Shown here piece by piece: positions 35,776-49,460 of a stretch of 64,000 bases of DNA. Source of the DNA: Homalodisca vitripennis (taxonomy: Eukaryota; Arthropoda; Insecta; Hemiptera; Cicadellidae). The first letter of the stretch is position 1, and every line of letters begins with the position of its first letter. The notes below the pieces were generated by a model. The model worked only from the letters and a program-made list of their open reading frames with translations. It did not search any database and was not told the DNA's origin. The stretch is taken from contig NC_060214.1 of assembly GCF_021130785.1 (NCBI RefSeq), forward strand, positions 40,779,001 through 40,843,000, given 5' to 3'. The position numbers and the translations under genes were made by a program.

Positions 35776-38700
35776 ATTTCGAAATTGATTTCTTATTGCA
35801 TTTTATAAGTAAATATCATTTAAAGACATTGTTTGTATAAATTAAAAACGTTATTCCCTCCAATATCTTTTACATATTTAATGTAAAAATTCTATAAAAT
35901 GTTGGACCAATCTTCAGCAATCTTTCTTAGGGTTTTGTCAAGATGCTCTTCAAGTATACTTATATGTCTACTTATGGTGAGATTAAGAATAGTTTATATT
36001 TATTCTCTCCTGTAAAGCTATATCACAAATGAGATTAAATTCTTCATAGAGTAATTTCCTGACCGAATAAACCTTACTAAATCACTTTACTATTATATAT
36101 TTCTAATACAATAAAAGTGACAGATATAAATAAAATAAATAATTCTTATTTATTACGTGAGAAGGATTTCACTTTACTATAACAACTCAAATTAACAGTG
36201 ACATAATACAGAATAAATGTATATTCTTATTTTATACAAATAAAAAAACATACTTATAAAATATTTTGTATTATATACGGGGTGATTCATGAAGTTCTCC
36301 CCCCACTTCTACAGCACATTGTACTAGTAAAAATAATGAAAAAATGTTATATAAACATAGGTCCGAAAACGCTTCGTTAGCGAGTTACAGCTAGCGAAAG
36401 ATTTCGCCTGAATTCCTGGGTAAAGAGTAAAATAAAGCCATACTGAACTTTTGGAAAGGTTAATTAAGTAAGAAATATCGTGGATTCTTATGTACTTTTA
36501 CCTGATAAAGCTAATAAAATAGGTTTCAGAACTGTACCTGTAGTAGTTTTTGAGGGATTCAGGGTTAAATGCAAAAAAATTGGGGCACGAAACAATGTTT
36601 TTTTAAGTTTGATGTACAATAACTTTGTTAAATTGGTAATAAATACATAAAATCAACAAACATTAATTGTAGAGAATTTAATTCTGAGAAAATTGACATA
36701 ATCAAAGTCTAAAATAAAACAGAAATAAGTACCAAAAAATCGATTTTATTCAGTATAATACATTACTAGTTTTAAGCAAAATTAATCAGGTTGGGCCAAC
36801 TGTACGCACCTTTTTATAATAGATGTTCGAAAATGAGGCCGTCATTTTGCAGCACGTTTGTGTATTGTGTAATTAATCATAAAAAAATTGTGTTTGGTAT
36901 TACAGTATTTTAATGTACCATTTAAAATTATTTCTATTAATTTGTTCTCTGTTAATAAGAATAAAATAGAAATTAAATTCTAATAGCACTGTTTGATTGA
37001 GTTTTTGGTTCCTGCATTTTTCAAAGTAACTCGATAAGTAAGATTGTAGTGATATGATGCGTTTTCTATATATTTTGTTTTATTGCATTGCAACAGGGAA
37101 AATCATAACCTATATTGTTGAATGTTTATCTAATCTTCTTCCATAATCCAATATATTTTTAAACTGTGGTCCGTGAAAACCAAAGAAGGAAACGGAAATG
37201 CAATATATGCGATTCTATGCAATCCGGTTATCTAAAGTTTCGTGAATAAAAACTAAATCAAAAGGAGATATTTTTTGTAACTACTACCCTTCTTTAATAC
37301 ATCGAAGCTTATAATATGTCTAAATGTTATCTTCCAAAATCGAACATTCACTGATTATTTCCATGTGGCGGTTTATGAACATTTTTTTATTTCGAAGATA
37401 TTTTTTCTTGAGTATTTAACGAATTTGCCCATCACAACAGATGGCACGAAGGGCTAGAGGTTTTTGTTAGGTTCCGAATCTCTTTGTGAAGAGAGTTCTT
37501 TGAAGTTAGGCTTTGTCCTCCTACATTCACTATTGTAGTGTTCTGCAATCTGAGAACTATTTTGCAGCACAATATCAGCTGGGTCTGCCGCGTGTCTCAG
37601 CATTTTGAGGAGAGGCATGTCGAAATAACCGTCCACTGTTTAAAATTACCTAACAAGGCGGTCATTTTTCATAGAGGTTGGCCAGTTTTAAGCTTCGTGT
37701 AACGGTTTTAAGAACTCAAACATACAGGGTGTCCCGTAACTCTCTAGCCCCGTAGCTCTGTTCGTGTTTATTATACAAAATAATATCTTAAGAACTAATA
37801 AATTAAATTATACCAAATTTGGCTCAAATGTTTATAATAATAATACAATTTATTGAAAAATATATAAAGACATTATATTTAGTATTTTCAAAATGGCGGC
37901 CATTAAAACTTTTTAACCTTGAATATCTTAAAAACCAGCAATGTTTCTAAAGAATAACAGTTATTAGAGGATTTTATCACAAATATAATGAAAATAAAAT
38001 TATATAAACGTAATAATAACTAACTGATTTAGAACAGATTGACTGTAAAAACATGGCCCACATTGAGATTCTCAGCGACTAGTCAACAATACAAAAACTG
38101 AATAAACGGCAGCACTTAATGAGAGCCATGTCTTGTCACAGTAAATCGGTTCTAGCTTTTGGACAGCACAAATTTGGTAAATAATTTGGGATTAATCAAA
38201 TCGGAAATTTAGAGAACTTGCGTTTACAAATATGTAAATTAGTGCTGAAGAACTAGAATGCGGTAGAGTATACGAGTATTCACCAATTCCACTGTTGCTG
38301 ATAACTTTGATCTTGATGACGGTTTATAATCAATTGAAAGCTGGTTATTGAATAATCACGGCTATTCAAGCTTATTGGGCATAGATGGCCCATTCATCAA
38401 ATGATGTAGCTAATAACGCAAGTCAAGTGCAAACATTAAGTCCACCTTTGATTCGACGCGACGCCGACGTGACGAACACGTTTCGGCTGAAAAGAGATCA
38501 TAGTATCAAAGAGTTTTAAGCATCTTTTCCCTCCTAGGCATCCACAGTTTTACAGTGATTCATGGTTCAGCCAATTTGGCTGACCTTCCCATTTCAAAAA
38601 CAATGTTCGCTCGTGATTTTCGAACAAAATTGTTCGCGAAAATGTTCATTGCCATCGGTGCGAAGCACACTTGGGTTCGGTTATGTATTGCGTATTCAGT

Positions 38701-39070
38701 GCAAAGTGACCACGGTCAGCGAGATAGTTCCTCCCACATTATAATTGCTCAATGCAACATATTTATACGCGCAAATTTCCCACTGCTTAAGTAAAGCACA
38801 AAATGTTTAGCTAGAAAATGTGTTGTGTTTAGAGTTGTGGGCGTGCTTATAGTTTTGATTTAACTCTTTTTCTGCAAGTATCATTTGGAGAAGCTTAAAT
38901 TTGATTAACGAATTAATTATTGATTTCATTAGCTATATTTCCTTTTCAAACGTTCTTGGAATTGTTATGCATGACAAATCTTAATAACCAATAGTTGTCG
39001 TACAGGACAATTTTAAGAGATTTTCAACGGCCATTATGAAATATACAGGGTCTTCGTTTGAAATTCATTT
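35776..39070. other. AT-rich DNA with ACAGGGTG-type repeat ends
   Basis: Sequences starting 'cggggtgattcatgaagttc' (36279) and 'acagggtgtcccgtaactct' (37725) look like ends of a widespread arthropod repeat type; 'tacagggtcttcgtttgaaa' (39045) is a third. Between 38450 and 38790 GC content is moderately raised with several CpGs, but the overlapping frames there have no recognised product. Confidence 0.4.
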
Positions 39071-39090
39071 ATGATAAAGGAAGAATTGTG

Positions 39091-39472
39091 ACAAAACAGT
39101 ATTTTTCCGGACTTTTGCCATCGTTCATTCCTCAGATGAATAACTAACATGACACATAACTACAATCCTGGGTAAAATAAACGAATCATACCAGAGCGTA
39201 GTGGCACGCATAAGTTAAAAATCACAACAACCATGTTGTGTGTTAACTCCATGCACATTAACTCTAAAACACGCGCTTAATAAATACAGAAAGCTAATTA
39301 TATTAAAACTGAACTACAAAATAGAGGTCGCAGAAGTTCTGCACTCACCGACCGACCATATAGAACTAGTGCCTGAGGAAGTGATCAATTTGTAGATCTC
39401 GAAACGTAATGTTACTGACTGATTTTTGTATCACTGAACGACGGCAACTGTCCAGAAAAAAATCCTGTTTTC
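39091..39472. repeat. Foldback repeat with hammerhead-like motif, member 1
   Basis: The left arm (39091-39130: 'ttccggacttttgccatcgt') and right arm (39431-39472: 'acgacggcaactgtccagaa') are inverted copies. The motif CTGAGGAAG...CTCGAAACG lies at 39373-39406 on the plus strand. The internal 'aatcataccagagcg' also occurs in member 4 near 60510. Confidence 0.6.
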
Positions 39473-39966
39473 GAATACAACTTTGCCTTATGGTCAAAAC
39501 AAGACTTTATTCTCATAAACACAGTTCTGGAAATAATGTTTCTGCAACCAAAAGAATTATAGAAATGTGGTAAGTTTTAGTACCTTGTGGCATTTTATGC
39601 GGAAAATCACGTTTGTACAATAAAAATAACTGTTTTGATGTTGAAGGCGTTGTGATAAAGGATATTATGGGCTTTATCACTGTAGGTCTTGTAGCACTGA
39701 ATGATGGGGAATGCCCGATCAAAATTATGGATTCTTAATGTGTCTACTACAAACAGTTTTTGATGAAATGAGTCGAGTTGTCTGGCCTCTCTTGATAGAG
39801 GAGGAGTATGTAAAAGGGAAGTTCTATTTATGGTTTCTCCTTTTTATAAGTTCCTCTTATCAAAGAAAAGAGCAGCGATTAAAATTGCAGCTGAAGGGCA
39901 ATACCATACTTTGTATTGTAATTAATTACAATATCGAGTTGTATGGAAAATCTAGTTTTGAATTTG

Positions 39967-42161
<2,195 letters not shown>

Positions 42162-42243
42162 AATATTCCTGCCTGAAGAAGACCAACGCTAGCGTCTTGG
42201 TGAAGTTTAGCCTCCCAATGATGCCATGTAGAAGACATGAACC
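42162..42243 (+). other. Candidate 5' UTR segment of the SUR-like gene
   Basis: A possible acceptor (TGTTTGTTTAG) ends at 42161. A TGA at 42238-42240 is in frame just upstream of the chosen ATG, so the ORF cannot extend further. The stretch 'ctgaagaagaccaacgctag' overlaps a motif resembling the foldback family, so part of this leader may be repeat-derived. Confidence 0.4.
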
Positions 42244-42395
42244 ATGAGCGTGTTCTGCCAGTCACCAGTCCCCAGCAACTCCACCGAGGCCCTGGACAGC
42301 CTTTGTCACCTGGAGCTGGTTAACACTGCCGTGTCCTCCTGCCACGCCTACATCACCGTGCTCATCCTCCTCTACCTGAGGTGCTCCAAGAGAAG
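42244..42395 (+). CDS. Sur: SUR-like ABCC transporter, first coding exon
   Basis: Sulfonylurea receptors are ABCC proteins; in vertebrates they regulate Kir6 potassium channels through their N-terminal TMD0. The exon encodes MSVFCQSPVPSNSTEALDSL, CHLELVNTAVSSCHAYITVL and ILLYLRCSKR, ending two bases into a codon before GTAACA. The short extracellular N-terminus with Cys5 and a glycosylation sequon at Asn12 (NST) parallels SUR1 (Cys6, Asn10), and one membrane helix follows (about residues 27-45). The ATG at 42244 is chosen because of the in-frame TGA upstream; the ATG at 42237 is in another frame. Alternatives are MRP1- or ABCC10-like ABCC proteins. Confidence 0.75.
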
Positions 42396-44085
42396 GTAAC
42401 ATTGGCTGTCATTGGCAACTCACCAATATTAGTTTACAGAATGTCCCGCTTAATCATCTGGTAATGAATGGTTTGTAAAATTGCTCTTTGGTACAAGATA
42501 TACCTTTTTCACATCTTCAAACGAACCTTTCAAAAGTTCATAACTAATAAACTGTTTCTATTACATGACTTCAGTTTTGCTCACATATCTGTTTTAATAT
42601 TTTCTAATTTATTGTAAAACATGGAAATAATATATGTAGCCTACTGCTTTCAAAATGTTGGTTATTTTAAAATTTTGTTGTAAAATTTCACAAAAGCTAA
42701 AAGCAGACATCAGTGTCAAGAATTATAAACAGTTGCCTGTCAATAAAGATAACTACTTTATATTTTTATAATTCAATTACGTATATGTCAGAAAATTTAC
42801 GTACAGTCCCATAACAATAAATCTGTATCAAATGTCAGTTATCAAAACAGAAGCATACATTTTTCGGTTATTTTTCATTTGGTTGTAACTAAAAGGGTTT
42901 CAACCTTTATAATTTTAGGTTTTTCCGTTGTACTTAATTTTTGTTTTGTGAACTTTTGTAAATTTTATGTTAAAGATTTCTTGACAACTTTACTGAGTAA
43001 AATGGAGAGGTTATTTATTCAACAAGATAGCTGTACGCCGAATTACGTGCTGTAACTGCTTCTCTGAGGTTGCATGCAAAATTTCAAATATATAGCTCAA
43101 TTTTTGACCTGCGGACAAACAAATAGGCGGACAATCATAAAAAAGAAGATAAATAAAAAATAATGCATTATAGAACTTATTCGTGTTGTTTTGAAGTTTC
43201 TTGCAAAATGTAAACTACATATGAAATGTCATTAAATTGCTTTTTATATCAATGTTAAAATAATACACACCAAGTAATGTTTTATGTGTTGAGATAGTTG
43301 GCTACCTGTGTTAAGATGTTACATGTTTGGACTTTTTATGAACGTATTGAATTTGTTTAGAAATTGATTTCTTCTACTATATTCTCCTTGCCATCATGGG
43401 TATAAGAGCAATGTAAAAAAATATTCGCTAACTCTCAGCCAAACTCCATGGAATGACATGCACTTTATTCGACTACCAAGAAATACGCAGTTTTATTAGC
43501 AACCAAAACTTATGAATGTCAAATTCCTAGAAAAAATGATTGAAATACTTAAAAATGGCATTATTAAAATGTCTATGCCATTACTTAGATTCAGATAAAG
43601 CAACTAAGATAAGTGCACTTTTGTTATTGCAATAATCCTAAGTTGTACAGTGAAATTTACCAGATCAGCACTGCAAATTATTTCCTTGAGGTTATTCTTC
43701 AGCATTCCAAAATATGATCTACCAAATTTTGGGGAATAATCTCGTGTTTACTGACATTTTTTACATTTTTAATTATTGTTATAGCATTTTACGTGAACAT
43801 TTTGAATTGGCCGTTGTTTTGAAACCAGTGCAAATGTATTTTATTTTTACAGATTCCAATTAGAAAACAATTTTAAGATGGTGTAACCTAAATAGTTTGA
43901 TTTGTGCATTTTAAATTTAAAACTACACATAGACATACAGGGAAAATTTGATTTTCTTGAACAATAAATAATGCTAAAAGGACTCTCAGAGAGTTATGAA
44001 ATGCTCTTGTATTGCAGTCAGTATGGTCAGAATTGCTGAATAATGTTTAAAGTCCATCAATTTCCAACTTCCCAAATCTTTATAG
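42396..44085 (+). other. SUR-like gene first coding intron, 1690 bp
   Basis: GTAACA...TTTATAG. AT-rich. It contains a fragment at about 43375-43500 that resembles 46590-46760 ('tgccatcatggg', 'cagccaaactccatggaatg'). Confidence 0.75.
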
Positions 44086-44464
44086 AGATGACCAAAGTGG
44101 TACTCGGAAGTTCGTCTGTCATTCGCTGCGGGCGCTGCTGTCTCTTCTGCTCCTGCTGACCCACCTGACAGAGATATCGGCAGCCCTCCTAGGGTCTCAG
44201 GGGCTGTTGTCTTCCTGCGCTGCTCTGCTAGCTTGGGCAGCCGCCCAACTGCTCTACTGGAGGGCAGAAGCTGACCGGGATCCTAGGTACCTTCTGGTGA
44301 CCCTTGTCTTCTGGTTGGCCTGTGGGCTCGCCCGCGCCGCTTCCCTCTTCAGTGCTTTGGACGCCCACCTCGGAATCCAACATGTCGCTCCTATCACTGC
44401 CGCAGCCGCTAGTTCCCTTTGCTACGCCCTAGTTGTGGTTGACGTCGTCTCGCTTGTCTTTGAG
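44086..44464 (+). CDS. Sur: SUR-like ABCC transporter, second coding exon (TMD0)
   Basis: The exon lies between TTTATAG and GTAAGA and joins the first exon in frame; together they give 177 codons, ending on a full Glu codon. It encodes RKFVCHSLRALLSLLLLLTH, LTEISAALLGSQ, then hydrophobic helices and RDPRYLLVTLVFWLACGLAR, AASLFSALDAHLGIQHVAPI and a final helix ending VVVDVVSLVFE. Four membrane segments are visible here, so with exon 1 TMD0 has the expected five. The piece [R/K]-LL-x4-V[F/Y]W...FSALDAHLGI aligns position by position with SUR1 (LLIALLVYW...VKFLDHAIGF). No nucleotide-binding domain is in the window. The GC-rich exon contrasts with AT-rich flanks. Confidence 0.8.
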
Positions 44465-45530
44465 GTAAGAGTAATTCAAACATCTAGTCTTCCTCTTCAG
44501 GGAGTATGGTCCATTTGACTAAATCAACTTTAACATTTGCCGGTGCGCATGTAAAATAAACTTCAGATGGGGCCAAAACTTCTTGTAAGTTGGGAACACT
44601 GTATGTTATTATTAATGGACTATTTTTCAATCAGCTGTAGCAGCTGATTTTGTGAGTCTCCACGTTGTGCGTCAAATGTGCGATTTTTAAATTTGTATCA
44701 TGTGTTAGATCCTTTTTTTATGTTAGTACACGCTTGTGAGTTGTTTTTTATACATGCATTTTTGAACAACTTGAAGTTTTACAGAAGAAGTAATTATAAA
44801 ACGAATCATATCCGTGCCCATATGGGATCAAGTCCAAATATGGTCACAGTTTTTTAGTTTTAAACATTTGGGCTTTTAGATCACACAAGGAAATTGTTAC
44901 AGTTGTGTCTCTGTTTGTCAGTATGTGAAAAATCAAAAGTATTTTTAATTTTTGATTAAAAGCTAGCATGCATTTTTATTTTGCATAGAAACATAAGTTA
45001 TCGATTTTAAATGGCTGCTATCGATTTTAAGTTGCTAGTTGGTATTTTTCTACATAAAGTTTTAACTTTTACTATTTTTACTGGTAAGTTATAAAAATTA
45101 AACTATACTAATAAAACACATAAAAACAATTGAATATTAATGTACCATACCCAAAATAAACCGAATGTCAAATGTGGACTTTATTTATAGTATAAATTAC
45201 ATTACATCTGGGCTTTGTGCCCAGTAGGGCACACTATTTTGCAACTATAAAATTACAAATATAATAAAATAAATGATTTTATTACTTTTTATGTGTTTTT
45301 AAGTATTATCTGTAAGAAATTATGAGTTTTTGAAGTTTAGAAAAAATTGTGCCTGAACACTCGCAACATCCTAATGTTCAGTAGATTTTAGGCCATCTTT
45401 CTACCATCTGTTTTAAATTCATTCCCATTACAGTTAATTAATATCTTTTTAGAGTACGAAGTTGTTATTGAGATTATCAGACACATCTCAGTTTTTTAAA
45501 TGTGGAGGATTGTTAGGTGTGAAAGATTTT

Positions 45531-45665
45531 TTTTAAGGAGAGGCCGATCCCCTTTTAAGCCTTATTCTGTCCGTTCTCATGGGCCACTGGCCTGTGCGAG
45601 GATCTTATCAATCAGAATATGGGGAGAGTTGATACAGTACGAAATGGTTATTGAGAGAATCAGAA
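45531..45665 (-). mobile_element. SINE, tail half only
   Basis: This matches the 3' half of the SINE at 28372-28572 in the same orientation ('taaggagaggccgatcccc', 'gcgaggatcttatca'), without the tRNA head. The sequence just outside (45458 onward: 'gtacgaagttgttattgaga') is repeated within it at 45637, so the copy is flanked by a local duplication. Confidence 0.75.
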
Positions 45666-46199
45666 GCATCAGTTCTTATAATATACAGGCTGTTGTTGGA
45701 CGTGAAAGACTGGAATTAGGCTAGATTTGGCCTTTGGCCATAATACATACGTTGCATTCTAATAAGTAAACCAAACTAACAGCATATCTTCTTGGCCTTT
45801 TATCCTAAAACATTAGATTCCAAATATGAGAATAGATGAACTGTAAAACGTTTTTGTAATAAGTGTTCGAGTTATGGCTTGGCTAAGCATAAGCAACAAA
45901 GAAAACATGCGTATTTTTATAATCGCTGTACACAAATAATGAAGTGTACCTAATAGTATATGAAATGGTAAATTGACTTCTTTCTCCTTTGAAATTACGT
46001 GGAATGCATGAGTATGTAAGAAATGGCTATTACTTAAAAAGTGATGCAGCCAAATAAATCCATTAGTACTATGGAAGTTGCATTTATGGAGGGTTATCTC
46101 TTAACCATAATCCATAGATAACTATTTCCGTAGTTCCCTAGTCAGTTTGGGTATGTTAAGCCAGTTACATGAGACTAGTCAAGTCCCGATTAGATAAAG

Positions 46200-46380
46200 A
46201 GGCTTATCTCAGGGATCACCGTCGAAGGTCAAATGAGCAACTGTTTCGCGAAGGCATGACAGTACTAATGCACCAAGCGCGGTTTGAATACAACTGAACT
46301 GAGTGATAATTAACCTTCATGTTTCAATAGGAGTGCGTCATTGTTTATTTCCATCGCCTGTCTCACAGCTGCTATTCGAG
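46200..46380. repeat. Dispersed repeat pair, member 1
   Basis: This resembles 49310-49460 in the same orientation: 'gaaggtcaaatgagcaactg' then 'tttcgcgaagg', and later 'gtcattgtttatttccatcg' and 'tctcacagctg'. Family unknown. Confidence 0.5.
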
Positions 46381-46589
46381 TTGGTAGAAGAATGTTCCTT
46401 CATAAAACCATTTAATTACATTCAGAGAATGTACATGTAAGTGAAATTAGGACAAGGTAGAAGTACGCTACATCAAGTTTTACTAACATGCCCTGTTGAG
46501 GTTGGATGCTGTTTCGAGTCTACAGCTCAGTCTTAATGTCATTAGTTGACATTCCATACTCATATTATGATTGTATTCAGTTTTTTACT

Positions 46590-46760
46590 CTGCGATTTTC
46601 TCTTTGCTATCATGGATACTCAAAGGCAAGGTAAAACTGTTCATTAACACTCAACCAAATCACATGGAGTGATAGGCACCATCATTGAACTCGATGTTCC
46701 TTTATAGATATGAACAAGCATCATGCAAAATTTCAATCAAAGGTCAGATAGTCCTCAAGA
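46590..46760. repeat. Dispersed repeat, related to 43375-43500
   Basis: Shared sequence: 'tatcatgga', 'caaccaaatcacatggagtg' (versus 'cagccaaactccatggaatg'), then 'aaaatttcaa'. It probably belongs to the same large family whose 'cagacggacagac' tails appear near 47390 and 34510. Confidence 0.5.
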
Positions 46761-47394
46761 TATATTGCGGAAGGATGTATCCATGAACAGTAAATGGATT
46801 GAACCAAGTTCCAATTATAAATAGATTGTAATCCTCTTACATTATAAAGAACATACACTTTTTACATATATATTATGAGGCACAAACTTAGTTTCCAGAT
46901 TGGGACTTCATGAGAAAATAATTTTGATACTTCCATTTATTGGTCTTTCAAGAACAAAAAAATTATAGAGTAAAGAATAAAAAGTATAGATTGGAAAGTT
47001 AATGCTGAAATTCGGTGCGAAATTTTTACACAACGCAATCCTGCATTTCCTATTGCACAGGAAATTTATGGTCCTAATTTCCAAAACATACCTCACAGTG
47101 CCTATTTCAAATTCACAAATGATGTATCGCTTGTATTAAATTCCAATAAGTTTGCTGACTTGTTTATATGCATTTTGTTCCGAATGCAATATCGTTCACT
47201 ACCGTCCAATATACTGTTAGGTGAGAGAGCTGCGAAAAATAATTTGCCTAACACAAACACGTGGAATAAATATTCCAGTATGAATAAACAATGCTAACAA
47301 AAGTTTGATAGCAATAACCGTTAAGAATAAACCGATATAATGTAGTATCGAAGGACCCTACTGAAGGAAGCTATGTAATAGGCAGTGTACAGAC

Positions 47395-47570
47395 GGACAG
47401 ACAGATATACAAACGGACTGACCTTTGACCTTTTAACTAAAAAATCGGCAGAGTTCTTTCTTGGACCAAGAGAAGACTTTAGCCCAAGTTACTAACCTCA
47501 ATTTACTACGCAGCGTTTATCTAGGACTTTTCTATCTAGATTTATTGCACAGACGGAAGGACAACGACAC
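47395..47570. repeat. Dispersed repeat, copy 2 of 2
   Basis: Partner of 27925-28110. Landmarks: 'cggactgacctttgacctt', 'ttcttggaccaagagaaga' and 'ggacttttctat'. It is preceded by 'gacggacagacagata'. Confidence 0.6.
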
Positions 47571-47999
47571 AATTTCAACAAGGACCTGTCGGATCCTTAA
47601 TAAAACTTAATCCTACTTACTCATCCATCACAGCTGATGACGCCAGCTAATAAAAAGGCTAGATATCGCGATTAGCGCTCCTTTAGGTGTAATACCTAAC
47701 TAATGTCAATAGTAAAAACGCTCGTTCTTCCATTGAGAGCTAACCGGATCTTAGAAAATCACTCAATTGAAGAACGATCAACGAAAATCGGGAAATTAGA
47801 AAACTGATTTTATGACAAATCGGATTTCAACAATCTAAAATTGTTTAGTAATTCAATGTTTGTACAGTTAATGCTGAGTAACAGTTGGGTCGGGTTGTCA
47901 AGTAATAAATTAGTAAGAAAAAGAGCAACGGGTTATGCTGTATCTAATAAAACCTCTATACACATGTGACCTGAACAATTCAATAATTCAGATTGAAAT

Positions 48000-48092
48000 G
48001 ATAACAGGATAACGACACGTGCATCGTTGTATTTTGCAACAAGAGTACAACGTTTCGAGAACTGATATCTGCTCTCTTCTTCAGTTGTAAAA
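48000..48092 (-). repeat. Hammerhead-like repeat motif, single arm
   Basis: On the minus strand CTGAAGAAGAG, a short loop region, then CTCGAAACGTTGTA lie at 48084-48047. It continues 'acaacgatgcacgtgtcg' and 'ttatcctgttatc', like other family members. No inverted partner is obvious nearby. Confidence 0.55.
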
Positions 48093-48728
48093 TCTTAAAA
48101 TACGAGATGGAGCATGCGAAAACTAAACAATGCAAACACACCAAAGTAAAACTTGGAAACAAGAAGATTGTGCATGAATCCAGCATCTAGTCAGAAGGAC
48201 TAAAAATGAAAGATCTGGAGACAACAGACATACTACTGAAACACAAGATGAAGTACCGCAGCAGGCTAGTTGAGACTCAATTCAGTTCTTTCAATTATTT
48301 GTCACCCTTTGTCATTTATTTACCATCATCCATTTGAGGCAATAAAGTTCATTTGAGCACGAGTTATCTTTTCTGTACGTTCTATTTAAAGTCCAAAGAC
48401 GATTATCAACGGCCAATCCATCAAATAAATACAGGTTCGGCGTTCACGTGATGTGTGATTTTTAGTCACGGCCTGTCATCACATAATCATTCTGGGGCCT
48501 AGGTTACATTCTAAACAGTTTATTGGCATTGTTACGTGACTATACCAAACATCCACCTAAACGTGATTGAATTGACAAAATCTGTCTGAGACCCATTGGC
48601 TTAATAAAAAGCTCTAAAAATAACAAATGGATCCTTGTAGCGATCTAATTTATATGGAAATCAGCAGTAAATTGTTTTACGTTGAATTAGATCTGTTAGA
48701 TTTGTTAAAATTCATATATATTCCACAC

Positions 48729-48798
48729 CCCCAGTTTGGTGTGCTCTTCAGTCATATTCACCCCCCTCCCAAACCAAGGTCTAAATACGCCACTGTGA
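48729..48798 (-). mobile_element. Small TIR element, partial fourth copy
   Basis: Reading minus from 48798: 'cagtggcgtatttagacctt', 'ggtttgggaggggggtgaat' and 'tgactgaagagcacac', matching the left half of the copies at 20275 and 22054. The other end is missing. Confidence 0.65.
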
Positions 48799-49309
48799 GA
48801 CATTAAACGAACCGAAAACCTTGTATTTATAGATTACGAAAAATGTAAACTTTATTTACGCTTTACTAATCAAGCATACCGCATTCCCTAAATTCAACAA
48901 GTATACAAGTATACTTACAAACATACCACAAAGGGAAATTGTCTTTTTACGAATAGTCTTGTAAAATGGTGTTAAAGAAAACTGTCGTATTTAGTGCGTA
49001 ATATATAGTTAGATTGTGGGGGTAAAAAAGTAGGGCATATTTTAAATCACGTCATTTGTAGTTTTCTCAAGTATAAATGGCATGATAATTAATTTAATTT
49101 GTTTTTAAAACTGAGTTGGCATTTAACAGAAATGATATTCGAGGAAAGTAGTTTGCGTAACCATTTTGATGTTGACAAATGTGCAGTTTACGCGAGGTTA
49201 TCCTTTCACCTCAATCCATCAAATGTTATTTCCGTTGACCCTAATCAATTTCAATCCGTTAAACCGATTACGCGAAGCAGAAGAAGTTCCGAGAAGATAT
49301 GAAGATTTT

Positions 49310-49460
49310 GTTTCGGAGAACAGCGCTCAAGGTCAGATGAGTAACAGTTTCGTGAAGACACTGTCGTGCGGTTCGATTTGATCAAAACCTTGTGGTGCCA
49401 ATGGGTAGTTGTTAGTCATTGCTTGTTTTTATCGTTCTCACACAGTTGTTTTGCTTGGTG
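49310..49460. repeat. Dispersed repeat pair, member 2
   Basis: Partner of 46200-46380: 'caaggtcagatgagtaacag', 'tttcgtgaagacactg', 'gtcattgcttgtttttatcg' and 'tctcacacagttg'. The two small frames at 49099-49381 overlap it and are not convincing genes. Confidence 0.5.
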
